Origin: Haloferula helveola
GTDB taxonomy: Bacteria; Verrucomicrobiota; Verrucomicrobiia; Verrucomicrobiales; Akkermansiaceae
Direction: 5' to 3'
DNA length: 64,000 nucleotides
NCBI RefSeq assembly: GCF_037076345.1
Contig: NZ_AP024702.1
Location: forward strand, 4,712,001 to 4,776,000
Under the pieces are notes generated by a model that was not told the DNA's origin, did not search any database, and saw only the letters and a list, made by a program, of their open reading frames with translations. The position numbers were made by a program, and so were the translations under genes. Below are positions 35,160 to 43,905 of this stretch, in pieces; the stretch's first letter is position 1, and each line of letters starts with the position of its first letter.

Positions 35160-35175
35160 GTGACGTTATCGTCAC
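35160..35175. promoter_or_regulatory. Inverted repeat GTGACG-N4-CGTCAC upstream of the PiT-like gene
   Basis: Perfect 6-base arms with a TTAT spacer lie 59-74 bases before the PiT-like ATG (minus strand). They also lie 82 bases before the divergent HNH gene. The core is identical to that at 31712-31729. Confidence 0.65.
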
Positions 35176-35256
35176 CGAACTGTCGCTTCAGAGCATCTTT
35201 CGGATTGAACCGAGACGCTTTGTCGGTAGTCTGCGCTGCAATTATTGATATGGAGA

Positions 35257-35871
35257 ATGGAAGTTTCTCTTAATCGTTCAGTTTTGGTGCTGAACCGTTT
35301 CTGGCAGCCGGTGCAAACCTGCTCGGCGCGTCGGGCGCTGAAGCTTCTCTGTCTCGGGCATGCCCAGGCGCTGCAAACGGAGGGCGAGGAGAAGTTCCGG
35401 ACCCATGACTTTTCGAGCTGGGCGGAGTACTCGGAATCCGGAGCGGTCAAGGAACTCGTCCACTCGGTGAGCATCGTCCTCGGCGTGCCGCGAATCATCG
35501 TGCTGTCGCTCTACGACAAGTTTCCGCGGCTGCAGGTCCGGCTCACGCGCCGCAACGTCTTCCTGCGCGACCAGTTCACCTGCCAGTACTGTGCGAAGGA
35601 GTTCTCCGAGCCCGAGCTCAATCTCGATCACGTGATGCCGCGCGACAAGGGCGGGCGGATGACTTGGGAAAACATCGTCACTTCCTGCATCCGCTGCAAC
35701 ACGCGCAAGGCCAACAAGCTTCCGAAGGAGGCGAACATGCATCCCTTAAAGAAGCCGGTGACTCCTAAGTGGCGGCCGATCTTCGGGCTACGCGGATACA
35801 ACGGTTCGCCGGACGACAGCTGGCGCCATTTCCTCGAGCCCGACCGCACGGCGGTCCGGATGTCGGCCTGA
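35257..35871 (+). CDS. HNH endonuclease family protein
   Basis: This is a 204-residue protein from the ATG at 35257; a TTG four codons earlier is possible, and GGAG lies only 2 bases upstream of the ATG. The N-terminal region (SVLVLNRFWQPVQTCSARRA) is typical of a widespread stand-alone HNH family. The HNH core is at about 105-155: RRNVFLRDQFTCQYCAKEF, ELNLDHVMPRDKGGRMTWEN, CIRCNTRKANK. Two CxxC pairs bind the structural zinc and DHV supplies the catalytic His. The family's physiological role is not known; it is often a solitary housekeeping gene rather than part of a restriction system. Confidence 0.85.
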   Translation: MEVSLNRSVLVLNRFWQPVQTCSARRALKLLCLGHAQALQTEGEEKFRTHDFSSWAEYSESGAVKELVHSVSIVLGVPRIIVLSLYDKFPRLQVRLTRRNVFLRDQFTCQYCAKEFSEPELNLDHVMPRDKGGRMTWENIVTSCIRCNTRKANKLPKEANMHPLKKPVTPKWRPIFGLRGYNGSPDDSWRHFLEPDRTAVRMSA

Positions 35872-35883
35872 TGTTGGGGCGGG

Positions 35884-37569
35884 TCAGGGGAGTTCGCTTA
35901 GTCCGACGTCGAATCGGTAGCAGCGTGCCGGATGCAAGGGACCGGCGGAGTTATCGATGATCACCCGTTCGACCGGGCCGCTGTCGAGGCCGGTGTCGAG
36001 TGGCGGACCCATCGGGAACCAGTCGACCAGGTTGTCGGAATACTCGCACTGGTAGAGGTAGTCCGGCTCCGAGGTGAAGTGGAGCAGGGTGCCGTTGATG
36101 ATCGTGATCGGGGTGTCGGCATCCTGCGGGTTCGAGTTCGGGCCGAGCAGGTAGAAGGCCGTGTCCAGACCGGGTTCGAAGGGCAGGGCGTGGGTGTAGC
36201 TCGATCCGGCATTCGCGCTGGAGTGCGGATCGCCCGACGGGAACCAGTCGCCGAGGTTGGTCGAGTAGAGAAGCTGGTACTGACGGCCGGTTTCGGCGGT
36301 GAATTGGGCCGCCTTGCCCCGCGTGATGCGTATGCTGTCGACGAGGTCGTCGGGGATTGGGACGATCACCTCGGTCAGAATCGAGGCTCCCGAAATGGCC
36401 CAGGCCGCCTGCTCACCGGAGGGATTGATGCCGTTGCCCGCGACCACATCGCCATTGCTCGAAACACCGACCGCGCTGGTGAGCGTCCAGCCGGTCAGAC
36501 TGACGCCGAGACCTTCGAGCACTGTCGAGAGTTTCCGCAGACCATTCGCGGCGTCCCAGATCACCGCGACGGTGCCGGTGTCGTCGCTGCTCTCCCCAAC
36601 CGCGAATGTGCCGTCGCCGCTGACGGCGAGAAGCTTGCAGTAGGTGTCGCCACCCGGCAGGTCGCCGACCGACATCGGGACGCCTGCTGTCCAGACCACG
36701 CCTTCGAGCCCGTCGGCTGATTCACCGTTTCCGACGATCACCTGCGAGTCGTCGGAAATGCCGAGTGCTTGGGAAGAGAGCGCACCTCCGGGGAGGTCAC
36801 CGAGCCCGCTGATGCCGCTGGCGGAAGTCCACTGGAACGCTTCGCTGCCCTGCTCGACGATTACCGGAGGCGGGACGTAGTTGTCGGTAGGATCGGGATC
36901 CGGAACGCTTTGGAAGATCGTAAAAGTGCTTGTTCCGATGACGGTCTGGCCATCTGCCGAGATGTCGTCGGCTTGGGAAATGATCCCGTAGCTGTCACCG
37001 ACCTGGGTGGGCGTGGGTGTCAGCACCCCGACGCTTTGCATCGTGCCGCTGGTGGCACCGGTGGCGGTCCAGATAAAACCGCGGAAGCCGTTGTTGCTGG
37101 TGCTGGTGCCGACGACCTTCTGGCCATCGTCCGAGATTCCGCGGGCGTCGGAGTTCCGGTAGCCTGAAGTGTTGAGGGTGCCGAGCTGCGTTTGGCCGGT
37201 GCCTTCGATCCAGCGGGAAGCCCGCACGGTTCCGACACCCAGCACCACCGTGCCGCAGGCTTTGGTCCCATCACCCGAGATGTCGGCCGCGTTGGACTGG
37301 AACGGACTGTTCGGCAGGTCACCGAGGCCCAGTCCCGTGCCGGGAAGCGTCCACCGGGCAGCTTCCGTGCCGCTGGCCGAATCGCTTTGGCCGCAGACCA
37401 TCAGACCGTCAGCCGATACGCCCCAAGCACGGCTCAACACCTCTCCGCCCCCGAGATCCGGCAATTCCACGAATTCGGGCAAGTCGGGGCCGGCTGCGTG
37501 GAGGCAGGGGCTGGCCATGCCGAGGACTACGGCGCAGCATCGGATCGGTTTCCGGGTCAATTGGGGCAT
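35884..37569 (-). CDS. Secreted HAF-repeat protein, shorter paralog
   Basis: This is a 561-residue protein from the ATG at 37569 with a signal peptide (MPQLTRKPIRCCAVVLGM, cleavage near LHAAG). Residues ~25-420 hold repeats of the HAF type (for example GLGDLPGGALSSQALGISDD, VVWTAGVPMSVGDLPGG), each ~40-50 residues and likely forming a beta-propeller-like fold. The C-terminus has two copies of a short strand-rich unit (YQLLYSTNLGDWFPSG, YQCEYSDNLVDWFPMG). The HAF region is close to that of the next gene upstream, so the pair is a tandem duplication with unlike tails. No enzyme motif is seen. Role at the cell surface is inferred. Confidence 0.8.
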   Translation of the reverse strand: MPQLTRKPIRCCAVVLGMASPCLHAAGPDLPEFVELPDLGGGEVLSRAWGVSADGLMVCGQSDSASGTEAARWTLPGTGLGLGDLPNSPFQSNAADISGDGTKACGTVVLGVGTVRASRWIEGTGQTQLGTLNTSGYRNSDARGISDDGQKVVGTSTSNNGFRGFIWTATGATSGTMQSVGVLTPTPTQVGDSYGIISQADDISADGQTVIGTSTFTIFQSVPDPDPTDNYVPPPVIVEQGSEAFQWTSASGISGLGDLPGGALSSQALGISDDSQVIVGNGESADGLEGVVWTAGVPMSVGDLPGGDTYCKLLAVSGDGTFAVGESSDDTGTVAVIWDAANGLRKLSTVLEGLGVSLTGWTLTSAVGVSSNGDVVAGNGINPSGEQAAWAISGASILTEVIVPIPDDLVDSIRITRGKAAQFTAETGRQYQLLYSTNLGDWFPSGDPHSSANAGSSYTHALPFEPGLDTAFYLLGPNSNPQDADTPITIINGTLLHFTSEPDYLYQCEYSDNLVDWFPMGPPLDTGLDSGPVERVIIDNSAGPLHPARCYRFDVGLSELP

Positions 37570-37649
37570 CGCGACGGGCAGTGAAGGCACAACGTTCGGC
37601 GAAACCGTGCCAGCGGAAAACGGGCCTGTCAGGCGATAATTCGATCAAG

Positions 37650-37661
37650 CGTGGATCCACG
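37650..37661. repeat. 12-base perfect palindrome CGTGGATCCACG
   Basis: It lies between the two HAF genes, about 80 bases before the start of the shorter one. It could be an operator or part of a dispersed intergenic repeat. A single copy was seen. Confidence 0.4.
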
Positions 37662-37722
37662 AATGCACGCGGATTGGCCGATTCCTCCCCGAATCTGAAC
37701 TTCTTGGGCTGATTTCAGGGGG

Positions 37723-40700
37723 TCAGGGCCGCTGGAACCTGTCGCCGAGGATCACCGCTTCCTCCGCGGCCAAACTCACGGTTCCGTAAAGAATCCCGGG
37801 CATGGAGCCGGTGAGGGCGGGATCGACGAGCATGCCGAAGAACTCGTAGGGACGTTCTCCGGTGGCCTCAGCGACGTTCAGAGCCAGATGGAATTGCGGA
37901 AGCTCCAGCATCGAAAACCCGCTTTTTCCAGAGAAGGTGAAACCGAGAGTCGGGCCGCCTTTGCGGGCTGCCCGGTAGCCGAAGATCTGGCTCGATGAGA
38001 AGCTGTCCCCGGGAGCGTGGGGTTCGACGACCTCGAAATCGAATGGAGACGCCTTCTTGGAGGAAAGCGGGCGCATCACCCGACTGACATCGAGATCCGG
38101 GCCGTCGCCTCGAATCCACCACTTGAGCGTGGTGCCGTCACCCGAGTACTGCATCCATAGTTGCCCGGCATCACGAGGGCTGCCGGCGATCGTGCTGATC
38201 CACTTCGCAAAGGTGGCGGTGTCGACGGCCAGCGTTTGGTGGATGCCGGCTCCGTTGATGAACACGAGTTCGAGGTTCGTTGTGAGCTCACGCTCCACCA
38301 CGAACGAGCCGCTGCCATCGGGAACCGCGATCTCTCCGGCGAGATCGACCGTCCCGGAAAGCAGGCCGGGCCGCGTGCCGGTCAGTGTCGGATCGACCAA
38401 CGCACCGGTCAGGCGCCACGGCATGTCACCGGTCGGGTCCGCGAGATCCACCCACTCACCGGGCTGTCCGGTCGCCACGGGTTGCGAAAACCCGGGACCG
38501 GCCAGGATGAAGTTGAGCGACGGGCGCCCCTTGGCGCTGACCGAATAGCCGAAGCTCTGTTCAAATCCGAACGACTCGCCGGCGGCGTGAGGTTCGACAA
38601 CCTCGCCGGTCATGGTCACCGGTTTCGAGAATTTCGGCGGCTTCATGACCTTGGTGACATCCAGATCGGGTCCGTCGCCACGGATCAGCCACTGCAGGGT
38701 CTTTCCATCGAGCGACTGGCGCATCCATAACTCACCTGCAGCCCTCGGACTGCCGGCGATACTGCTAAGCCAGTAGGCAAATCCGGCGGTGTCCACAGGG
38801 TCGTCGTGGTAGAGACCGGAAAGGTCGGTGTAGACGATTCCGAGATCCATTTCGACCCTGCGCTCGATGAACGCATCGGGCTTCGACTTGCCACTCGTCG
38901 GGCTGCTGCCCATCGCGATTTCCTGGGGATCGGTGAAACCGTCGCCGTCGGTGTCGGCACGCGTGGGGCTGGTCTTGTAGAGGATCACTTCCTCTCCGTC
39001 CGGGATTCCGTCGTCGTCAGAGTCTCGGTCGTTCCTGTCACTTCTCGCCTTGGCCTCCTTGCTGTCGATGAGTCCGTCCCCATCCGTGTCGAAGTCGAGC
39101 GTCAGCCCGAGTTTGGCATTGCGGGTGGAGAGCGCGAGAACCACGGGAGTTCCCGAAGTCAGCGGATCCATTTCCGCGTGGATCTGCTGGGTGGTATTGG
39201 AGCGGGCGTAGAATGTGAGGTTGCCCTTCCGCTTGTTCAGCGTGACGGTGCCCGACTGGGTGCCGACATGGATGGTCGCATCCGGGCCGGGTTGGATCAC
39301 TCCTTTCGCAAGGCTGACCGAGACGGTGATCGCGACGGGTTTGTCGGCTGGGTTGAGCGGATCCGTTCCCGCACCGATTTCAGCGGAGTCGTTCACCCGG
39401 TCGCCGTCGGTGTCGGCGCGTTTCGGGTCGGTGCCGTGGGTCCTGACCTCATCGAAGTCGCTGAGGCCGTCCCTGTCGGTGTCGCGGTGGTTGAAATCGG
39501 TGCCTAGCGCGACTTCCTCGCTGTCCAGCAGTCCGTCGCCGTCGCTGTCTCCATCAAGTACGAAGGACACCGTGGTTGCGGGTCCGAGGACCACGGTTTG
39601 GGGTGCGCCGCCGTCGAGTTTGCCGAATTCCGCCGTGAGCCCGTAGCTCGCGCCGTGGGGCAGGTAGAGCACGCGGCTTCCCGTTCCCTGAGACATGCTG
39701 ACCGGAAATGACCGCTCATATCCATCACTTCGGGCAGTGACATGGGCGGTGGCGTTGTTTGCGGACAATCCACTGGCCACCCGGAGCGACGCGGTGACCG
39801 GCACCGGATAGCTTACTTCCTCCGGAGTGCCTCCGCTCAGGATGTGGTTGATGCCGGAGACCACCCACCCCTCGTTGTGACCGCTGGGATTGATGGAGTT
39901 GCCGGCGATCACGTCGCCATCCCGGGAAATGGCGGTGGCTCCGGTGAGCGACCACCCAGAGAGCTCGAGTCCGGCATTCGCGAGCACGGCCGAAAGCTTC
40001 CGCAATCCGTTCGATGCGTCCCAGATGACGGCGACCTTGCCTGTGTCGTCGGTCCCTTCGCCGACCGCCACGGTTCCAGCTCCGTTCACGGCGAGCAGCC
40101 GGCAGTAGGTGGCTCCGCCGGGAATGTCTCCGACTCCGGCCGGTGTGCCGTCGGTCCACACGACACCTTCGCCGCCTGCTGCCGACTCGCCGGATCCGAC
40201 AATCACGCGACCGTCGTCCGAGACTCCGAAGGCTTGGGAAGAAAGCGCACCACCGGGCAGGTCACCCAGACCCACCATGCCGCCTGATGCGGTCCAGCGG
40301 AACGCCATGCTGCCTTGCTCAATGGGAGTCGGCGGAGGAGTGAAGCCGTCGTTCGGATCCGGATCGGGTGTGTTCCGGAAGACCGTGTAGGTGCTCGATC
40401 CGACCACAGTGCTGCCGTCCGCGGAGATGTCGTCGGCCTGAGAGACCACGCTGACGCTGTCGCCGGTCTGAGACGGGCTGGGTGTGAGCACACCGAGGCT
40501 CTGCATCGATCCGCTGGCCGGTCCGGAGGCGGTCCAAAGGAAGGCCCGCAGGCCGTTCGGACTGGTGCTGATGCCCACCACCTTGCTGCCGTCATCGGAA
40601 ATTCCGCGGGCATCCGAGTTCTGGTAACCGCTCGTGTTGAGGGTGCCGAGTTGGGTGTGGCCCTGACCTTCGACCCACCTTGAGGCACGGACCACGCCGA

Positions 40701-41019
40701 CGCCGAGCACCACGCTGCCACAAGTCCGGGATCCATCACCGGAGATGTCGGCGGCGTTCGACAGGAACGGGCTGTTGGGAAGGTCTCCGAGACCCTCGAC
40801 ACTGAATGGAAGCAGCCATCGGGTCGCCTCGGATCCGCTTGTCGATGAGCTTTGCCCGCACATTGCGGTGCCGTCGGAGGAGATACCCGAAACTTGGGCA
40901 CTCACCGAACCGCCGGGCAGGTCCTCCAATGGCAGGAATTCAAGAGACGTCGGGGGAAAAGCTTCCGCCGAAACACCCGAAACAAGAACCAGGATCGAAA
41001 AGAGGCGGAGGACGCTCAT
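37723..41019 (-). CDS. Secreted HAF-repeat protein with calcium-binding repeats, longer paralog
   Basis: This is a 1098-residue protein from the ATG at 41019 with a signal peptide (MSVLRLFSILVLVSGVSA). Residues ~25-420 are HAF repeats, very similar to the next gene. Then come thrombospondin-3-like calcium loops: DGDSDGDGLLDSEEVALGTD, DTDRDGLSDFDEVRTHGTD, DTDGDGFTDPQEIAMGSSP. The last ~330 residues are two copies of an unrecognised ~150-residue domain, marked by YWLSSIAGSPRAAGELWM / KWISTIAGSPRDAGQLWM and IRGDGPDLDV. The protein is probably exported and surface-associated. No cleavable PEP-CTERM tail is seen at the end (GDRFQRP). Confidence 0.82.
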   Translation of the reverse strand: MSVLRLFSILVLVSGVSAEAFPPTSLEFLPLEDLPGGSVSAQVSGISSDGTAMCGQSSSTSGSEATRWLLPFSVEGLGDLPNSPFLSNAADISGDGSRTCGSVVLGVGVVRASRWVEGQGHTQLGTLNTSGYQNSDARGISDDGSKVVGISTSPNGLRAFLWTASGPASGSMQSLGVLTPSPSQTGDSVSVVSQADDISADGSTVVGSSTYTVFRNTPDPDPNDGFTPPPTPIEQGSMAFRWTASGGMVGLGDLPGGALSSQAFGVSDDGRVIVGSGESAAGGEGVVWTDGTPAGVGDIPGGATYCRLLAVNGAGTVAVGEGTDDTGKVAVIWDASNGLRKLSAVLANAGLELSGWSLTGATAISRDGDVIAGNSINPSGHNEGWVVSGINHILSGGTPEEVSYPVPVTASLRVASGLSANNATAHVTARSDGYERSFPVSMSQGTGSRVLYLPHGASYGLTAEFGKLDGGAPQTVVLGPATTVSFVLDGDSDGDGLLDSEEVALGTDFNHRDTDRDGLSDFDEVRTHGTDPKRADTDGDRVNDSAEIGAGTDPLNPADKPVAITVSVSLAKGVIQPGPDATIHVGTQSGTVTLNKRKGNLTFYARSNTTQQIHAEMDPLTSGTPVVLALSTRNAKLGLTLDFDTDGDGLIDSKEAKARSDRNDRDSDDDGIPDGEEVILYKTSPTRADTDGDGFTDPQEIAMGSSPTSGKSKPDAFIERRVEMDLGIVYTDLSGLYHDDPVDTAGFAYWLSSIAGSPRAAGELWMRQSLDGKTLQWLIRGDGPDLDVTKVMKPPKFSKPVTMTGEVVEPHAAGESFGFEQSFGYSVSAKGRPSLNFILAGPGFSQPVATGQPGEWVDLADPTGDMPWRLTGALVDPTLTGTRPGLLSGTVDLAGEIAVPDGSGSFVVERELTTNLELVFINGAGIHQTLAVDTATFAKWISTIAGSPRDAGQLWMQYSGDGTTLKWWIRGDGPDLDVSRVMRPLSSKKASPFDFEVVEPHAPGDSFSSSQIFGYRAARKGGPTLGFTFSGKSGFSMLELPQFHLALNVAEATGERPYEFFGMLVDPALTGSMPGILYGTVSLAAEEAVILGDRFQRP

Positions 41020-41125
41020 CGGCGTGTGACACCCCGGAAGCCGGGACGGCGGAAATCTTCCTCCGGCACGGGCGGATGTCAGCTGCAGAAAACCGGAAAC
41101 CGCAAAAAGTTGCGGACGGTCGGCC

Positions 41126-41157
41126 ACGACTCCGGTCGGGGGGAAGACCGGAGTCGT
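41126..41157 (-). terminator. Stem-loop after the small PEP-CTERM gene
   Basis: Perfect 12-base arms ACGACTCCGGTC / GACCGGAGTCGT enclose an 8-base loop and start 19 bases past the stop codon of the leftward PEP-CTERM gene. A T-tail is absent, so it may act as a processing hairpin or factor-dependent terminator. Confidence 0.6.
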
Positions 41158-41176
41158 AGACGCGTCTCCGGCGGCT

Positions 41177-41374
41177 TCAGGAGCGGAACCGTCGGAAGAG
41201 GATCAGGCACAACCCCAGCACGCCGAGGAAGGCGGTGGCAGGCTCCGGGATGGCTTGGATCACCGCCTCCGGCTCCACCTCGGGTGTGGCCGCGGCCAGC
41301 CCCGACATCGCGACCGAGGCCGCGAGAAGCAAGGACGGGGGGAATCTCCGGGGGATGGGGGTGGCTAGCCGCAT
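41177..41374 (-). CDS. Tiny PEP-CTERM sorting-signal protein
   Basis: This is a 65-residue protein from the ATG at 41374. After a signal peptide (MRLATPIPRRFPPSLLLAAS), only about 20 residues remain before the sorting tail: AIPEPATAFLGVLGLCLILF then RRFRS. This is a complete PEP-CTERM signal: PEP motif, one membrane helix, basic end. Exosortase would cleave next to PEP. A mature protein of about 20 residues is unusually short. It could be a small surface peptide or a degraded remnant of a longer PEP-CTERM gene. Confidence 0.75.
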   Translation of the reverse strand: MRLATPIPRRFPPSLLLAASVAMSGLAAATPEVEPEAVIQAIPEPATAFLGVLGLCLILFRRFRS

Positions 41375-41452
41375 AACCTGCAAGAAAAACAGGGGATTAT
41401 GGCGATTTTCCGCCAAGCGGGTCAAGGCGATTTCTGCGTGCTCCCGACGGCC

Positions 41453-42241
41453 TCAACCGCCGAAGCCCGCCGGAAAGACCATGTTGAGGAGCAAGGTCAG
41501 GAAGAAATTGAAGACCAGCAGGGCGAGCGCGGAGAAGACCATGGCACGGGTCGTTCCCTGACCCACCCCCACAGCGCCATTCGTCACGGTCAGGCCCTGG
41601 TGGCAGGAGACCGTGACGATCAGGAATCCGAACACGACGCCCTTGATCAGCGCGATCAGGATGTCGGAGAGGTCGGTGTAGTGGTGGACCTGGTCCATCC
41701 AGTAGGCCGCATTGACGCCGAACGGGCCGGTGCCGACGACCAACGACGCCCCGATTCCGAACGCGGCCGACTCGGCGATGAGGAGCGGCATCGCGATGAA
41801 CATCGCGATCATCCGCGGCGTCACCAGATAGTCGATCGGGTGAACCCCCATCGAGCGCAGCGCGTCAATCTGCTCGGTCACCTTCATGGTGCCGATTTCC
41901 GCGGCCATGGACGCACCGACCCGCCCCGCCAGCATCAGGGCGGTGATCGATGGGCCGAGCTCGCGCAGCATCGCCACGCTGACCAACGCTCCGGCACCGC
42001 TCTCCATCCCGAGAGGGCTGAACTGGAACAGCGCCTGCGCGGCGAGCACGGCACCGGTGAAGGCACCGGTCATGATCACCACCGGCTGGGACCGGTAACC
42101 GATTTCCGCAATCTGCCGGAGGATCAGCGTGCCCCGGAGTTTGCCGTTCTTGATCGACTCGGCGATCTGCGCGATCAGCTGCCCCAACTCCCCGAGGTAG
42201 GAGAGGAAGCCCAGAGTCTGGTTGCCGATCCGCGCGAACAC
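41453..42241 (-). CDS. mlaE: MlaE-family ABC permease (phospholipid/lipid transport)
   Basis: This is a 262-residue permease of normal MlaE length. It starts with GTG at 42241. The segments IVIMTGAFTGAVLAAQALFQ, AMLRELGPSITALMLAGRVG, ASMAAEIGTMKVTEQIDALR and GVHPIDYLVTPRMIAMFIAM are the family's signature run. In E. coli MlaFEDB moves phospholipids between inner and outer membranes. Here the ATPase (MlaF) and MCE protein (MlaD) are not adjacent, so they would be encoded elsewhere. A zinc-ribbon membrane protein is divergent on the right. Confidence 0.85.
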   Translation of the reverse strand: MFARIGNQTLGFLSYLGELGQLIAQIAESIKNGKLRGTLILRQIAEIGYRSQPVVIMTGAFTGAVLAAQALFQFSPLGMESGAGALVSVAMLRELGPSITALMLAGRVGASMAAEIGTMKVTEQIDALRSMGVHPIDYLVTPRMIAMFIAMPLLIAESAAFGIGASLVVGTGPFGVNAAYWMDQVHHYTDLSDILIALIKGVVFGFLIVTVSCHQGLTVTNGAVGVGQGTTRAMVFSALALLVFNFFLTLLLNMVFPAGFGG

Positions 42242-42326
42242 ACCCGCAAGCTAATCGGCCGGATCCCGTGTGGCGAGTCGAGGATGCTGCTGGAATCGCG
42301 ATGCGAAAGTCGTCACTCTGTCCGCG

Positions 42327-42650
42327 ATGAGCGAGGACCTCTGGATCTGTCCCGGCTGTGGCGCGGAGCTGCGCGTGGGCCGAAAGGGATGTCCGAACTG
42401 CTCCAAGCCACCGAAGCGGAAACGCCGGAAGGCGAAGGTGCGGCAGGAGCGGAAGTCGTGGGAACAGGACTCGAGCTACGACGGTCTCGATCTTCCCGAC
42501 GAGGACTTCGACTACGACGAATTCGTGAATAGGGAATTCGGCAACGCGCCTCACCGCAGGGTGCCGATCCAATGGTACTGGTGGGTCGTCGCGATCCTGC
42601 TGCTGGGTGGTTTCGCGTGGGCACTTTTCGCCGGACTGAGCTGGCTCTGA
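42327..42650 (+). CDS. Small zinc-ribbon membrane protein, unknown function
   Basis: This is a 107-residue protein from the ATG at 42327. The N-terminus has a zinc-ribbon Cys set at about 8, 11, 22 and 25 (CPGCGAELRVGRKGCPNC). A strongly basic run follows (SKPPKRKRRKAKVRQERKS), then an acidic stretch, and a single C-terminal helix WWVVAILLLGGFAWALFAGL. It is thus a tail-anchored protein with the zinc finger in the cytoplasm. No known family recognised. It ends 18 bases before the convergent DUF2905 gene. Confidence 0.7.
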   Translation: MSEDLWICPGCGAELRVGRKGCPNCSKPPKRKRRKAKVRQERKSWEQDSSYDGLDLPDEDFDYDEFVNREFGNAPHRRVPIQWYWWVVAILLLGGFAWALFAGLSWL

Positions 42651-42668
42651 CGGAAGGCGGTTCGGGTT

Positions 42669-42896
42669 TCAGTTGCCGAAGAAGCGCCGGATCAGCGAGA
42701 GGACAATCGTGGCGACCACGCTGATCACGATGCAGGTCACGACGGGAAAGTAGAACCCGCCTTTGTCGCCCTCGATCCGGATGTCGCCCGGCAGTTTTCC
42801 AAGCCAGCCGAACCAGCGGCCGCCAAACCACAGCGCCAGTCCGATGACGACCGCGACGACGCCGAACACGACCAGCGCTTTGCCGAGGGCGGACAT
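42669..42896 (-). CDS. DUF2905 small membrane protein
   Basis: This is a 75-residue protein with two hydrophobic segments: LVVFGVVAVVIGLALWFGG, and PVVTCIVISVVATIVLSLI after the loop GWLGKLPGDIRIEGDKGGFY. This loop is the hallmark of the DUF2905 family, which has no known function. The ATG at 42896 is separated by one base from the stop codon of the upstream TIM-barrel gene, implying a shared transcript. Confidence 0.85.
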   Translation of the reverse strand: MSALGKALVVFGVVAVVIGLALWFGGRWFGWLGKLPGDIRIEGDKGGFYFPVVTCIVISVVATIVLSLIRRFFGN

Positions 42897-42897
42897 G

Positions 42898-43824
42898 TCA
42901 GGCAAAAGCTTCGCGCAGCATCTTCAGGCTCTTCGGAATCGCGGTCAGCGGGTCCTCCTTGCCTTCGAACTCGAGTGAAACGTAGCCACCGAATCCCGCG
43001 TCGCGGAGAATGCCGGCGATCCGCGGGTAATCGAGGTCGAGCGTGTACCACACGCCACCACCGACGTAGGTCTTCGCCTGCAGCAACACCGCCTCACCGG
43101 CGAGTTGCTTCAGCCGGTCGTAGGGGTCTTCGAGGAAATTGCCGGTATCGAGGGTGACCTTGAGCCAGGGGGAGTCGACCGCCCGGGTCACGCGCAGGAT
43201 GCCTTCAGGGGTGACGCCGAGTCCCCAGTGGTTCTCGAGCCCGAGCACGACGCCGCACTTCTCTGCGACCGGCACGATCTTCTCATAGGCGTCGATCACC
43301 CAGCCGTAGGCATCTTCCTCGGTGTAGCCTTCGATCGGTGGTTCGACTCCGCGACGCTCCATCAGTTCGTCGAAGTCCTTCGAAGTACCCCAAGTGCCGG
43401 AGTTGACCCGCATCGTCGGAATGCCGAGCGCGTAGGCCTGCTCGATGCAGTCGATGGTGTGGTCGATGTTCTTCTGCCGCTTCTCCTTGTCAGGCGAGAG
43501 GAAGCCCTGGTGCGTCGAATAGCCCATCAGATCGAGGCCGTTCAAAAACGCGTGGCGTTTGATCTTCTGCAGGTCCGAGTTCTCGACCGATGTGAGTTGG
43601 CGTTGGAGGATCTCCAGTCCTTCGAATCCCATTCGCGCGGCGTGGTCGAGGCAGACGGTCAGGTCGCGGAGTTCATCGCGCCGGAAACCCCAAAACGAAT
43701 ACGACGAGACGCCGATCGGGTTGGGTCGCGCCTTCGGGGGCGCAGGGTCGCTGCTTTGCGCGGTTGCGGAGCCAAGCGGAGCCGCCGACAGCGCGGCGCA
43801 TTGGAGAAATCCTCGTCTTTTCAC
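42898..43824 (-). CDS. Secreted sugar-phosphate isomerase/epimerase-like TIM-barrel protein
   Basis: This protein has 308 residues from the GTG at 43824, the only start that gives MKRRGFLQCAALSAAPLGS-type Tat signal sequence (KRRGF). The body is an AP-endonuclease-2/xylose-isomerase-like TIM barrel: NPIGVSSYSFWGF, MGFEGLEILQR, MRVNSGTWG, VVLGLENHWGLGV (metal Glu), LKVTLDTGNF (Asp), and SLEFEGKEDP (final Glu). Such Tat-exported homologues are common in planctomycetes and verrucomicrobia and probably isomerise sugars or inositols in the periplasm. The preceding ATG-less upstream sequence is not protein-like. Confidence 0.83.
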   Translation of the reverse strand: MKRRGFLQCAALSAAPLGSATAQSSDPAPPKARPNPIGVSSYSFWGFRRDELRDLTVCLDHAARMGFEGLEILQRQLTSVENSDLQKIKRHAFLNGLDLMGYSTHQGFLSPDKEKRQKNIDHTIDCIEQAYALGIPTMRVNSGTWGTSKDFDELMERRGVEPPIEGYTEEDAYGWVIDAYEKIVPVAEKCGVVLGLENHWGLGVTPEGILRVTRAVDSPWLKVTLDTGNFLEDPYDRLKQLAGEAVLLQAKTYVGGGVWYTLDLDYPRIAGILRDAGFGGYVSLEFEGKEDPLTAIPKSLKMLREAFA

Positions 43825-43905
43825 GGTGGCGCAAGGATTCACAGGAATGCGTGGCGAAAGCAAGGAATGCTGCACAAGGAACGGTGTCAGAGCCGCTGAT
43901 CGGGC

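Noticed and set aside
35257-35871. HNH gene as part of a restriction or defence island
   Set aside because: No methyltransferase, helicase or other defence gene adjoins it; neighbours are phosphate transport and HAF genes.
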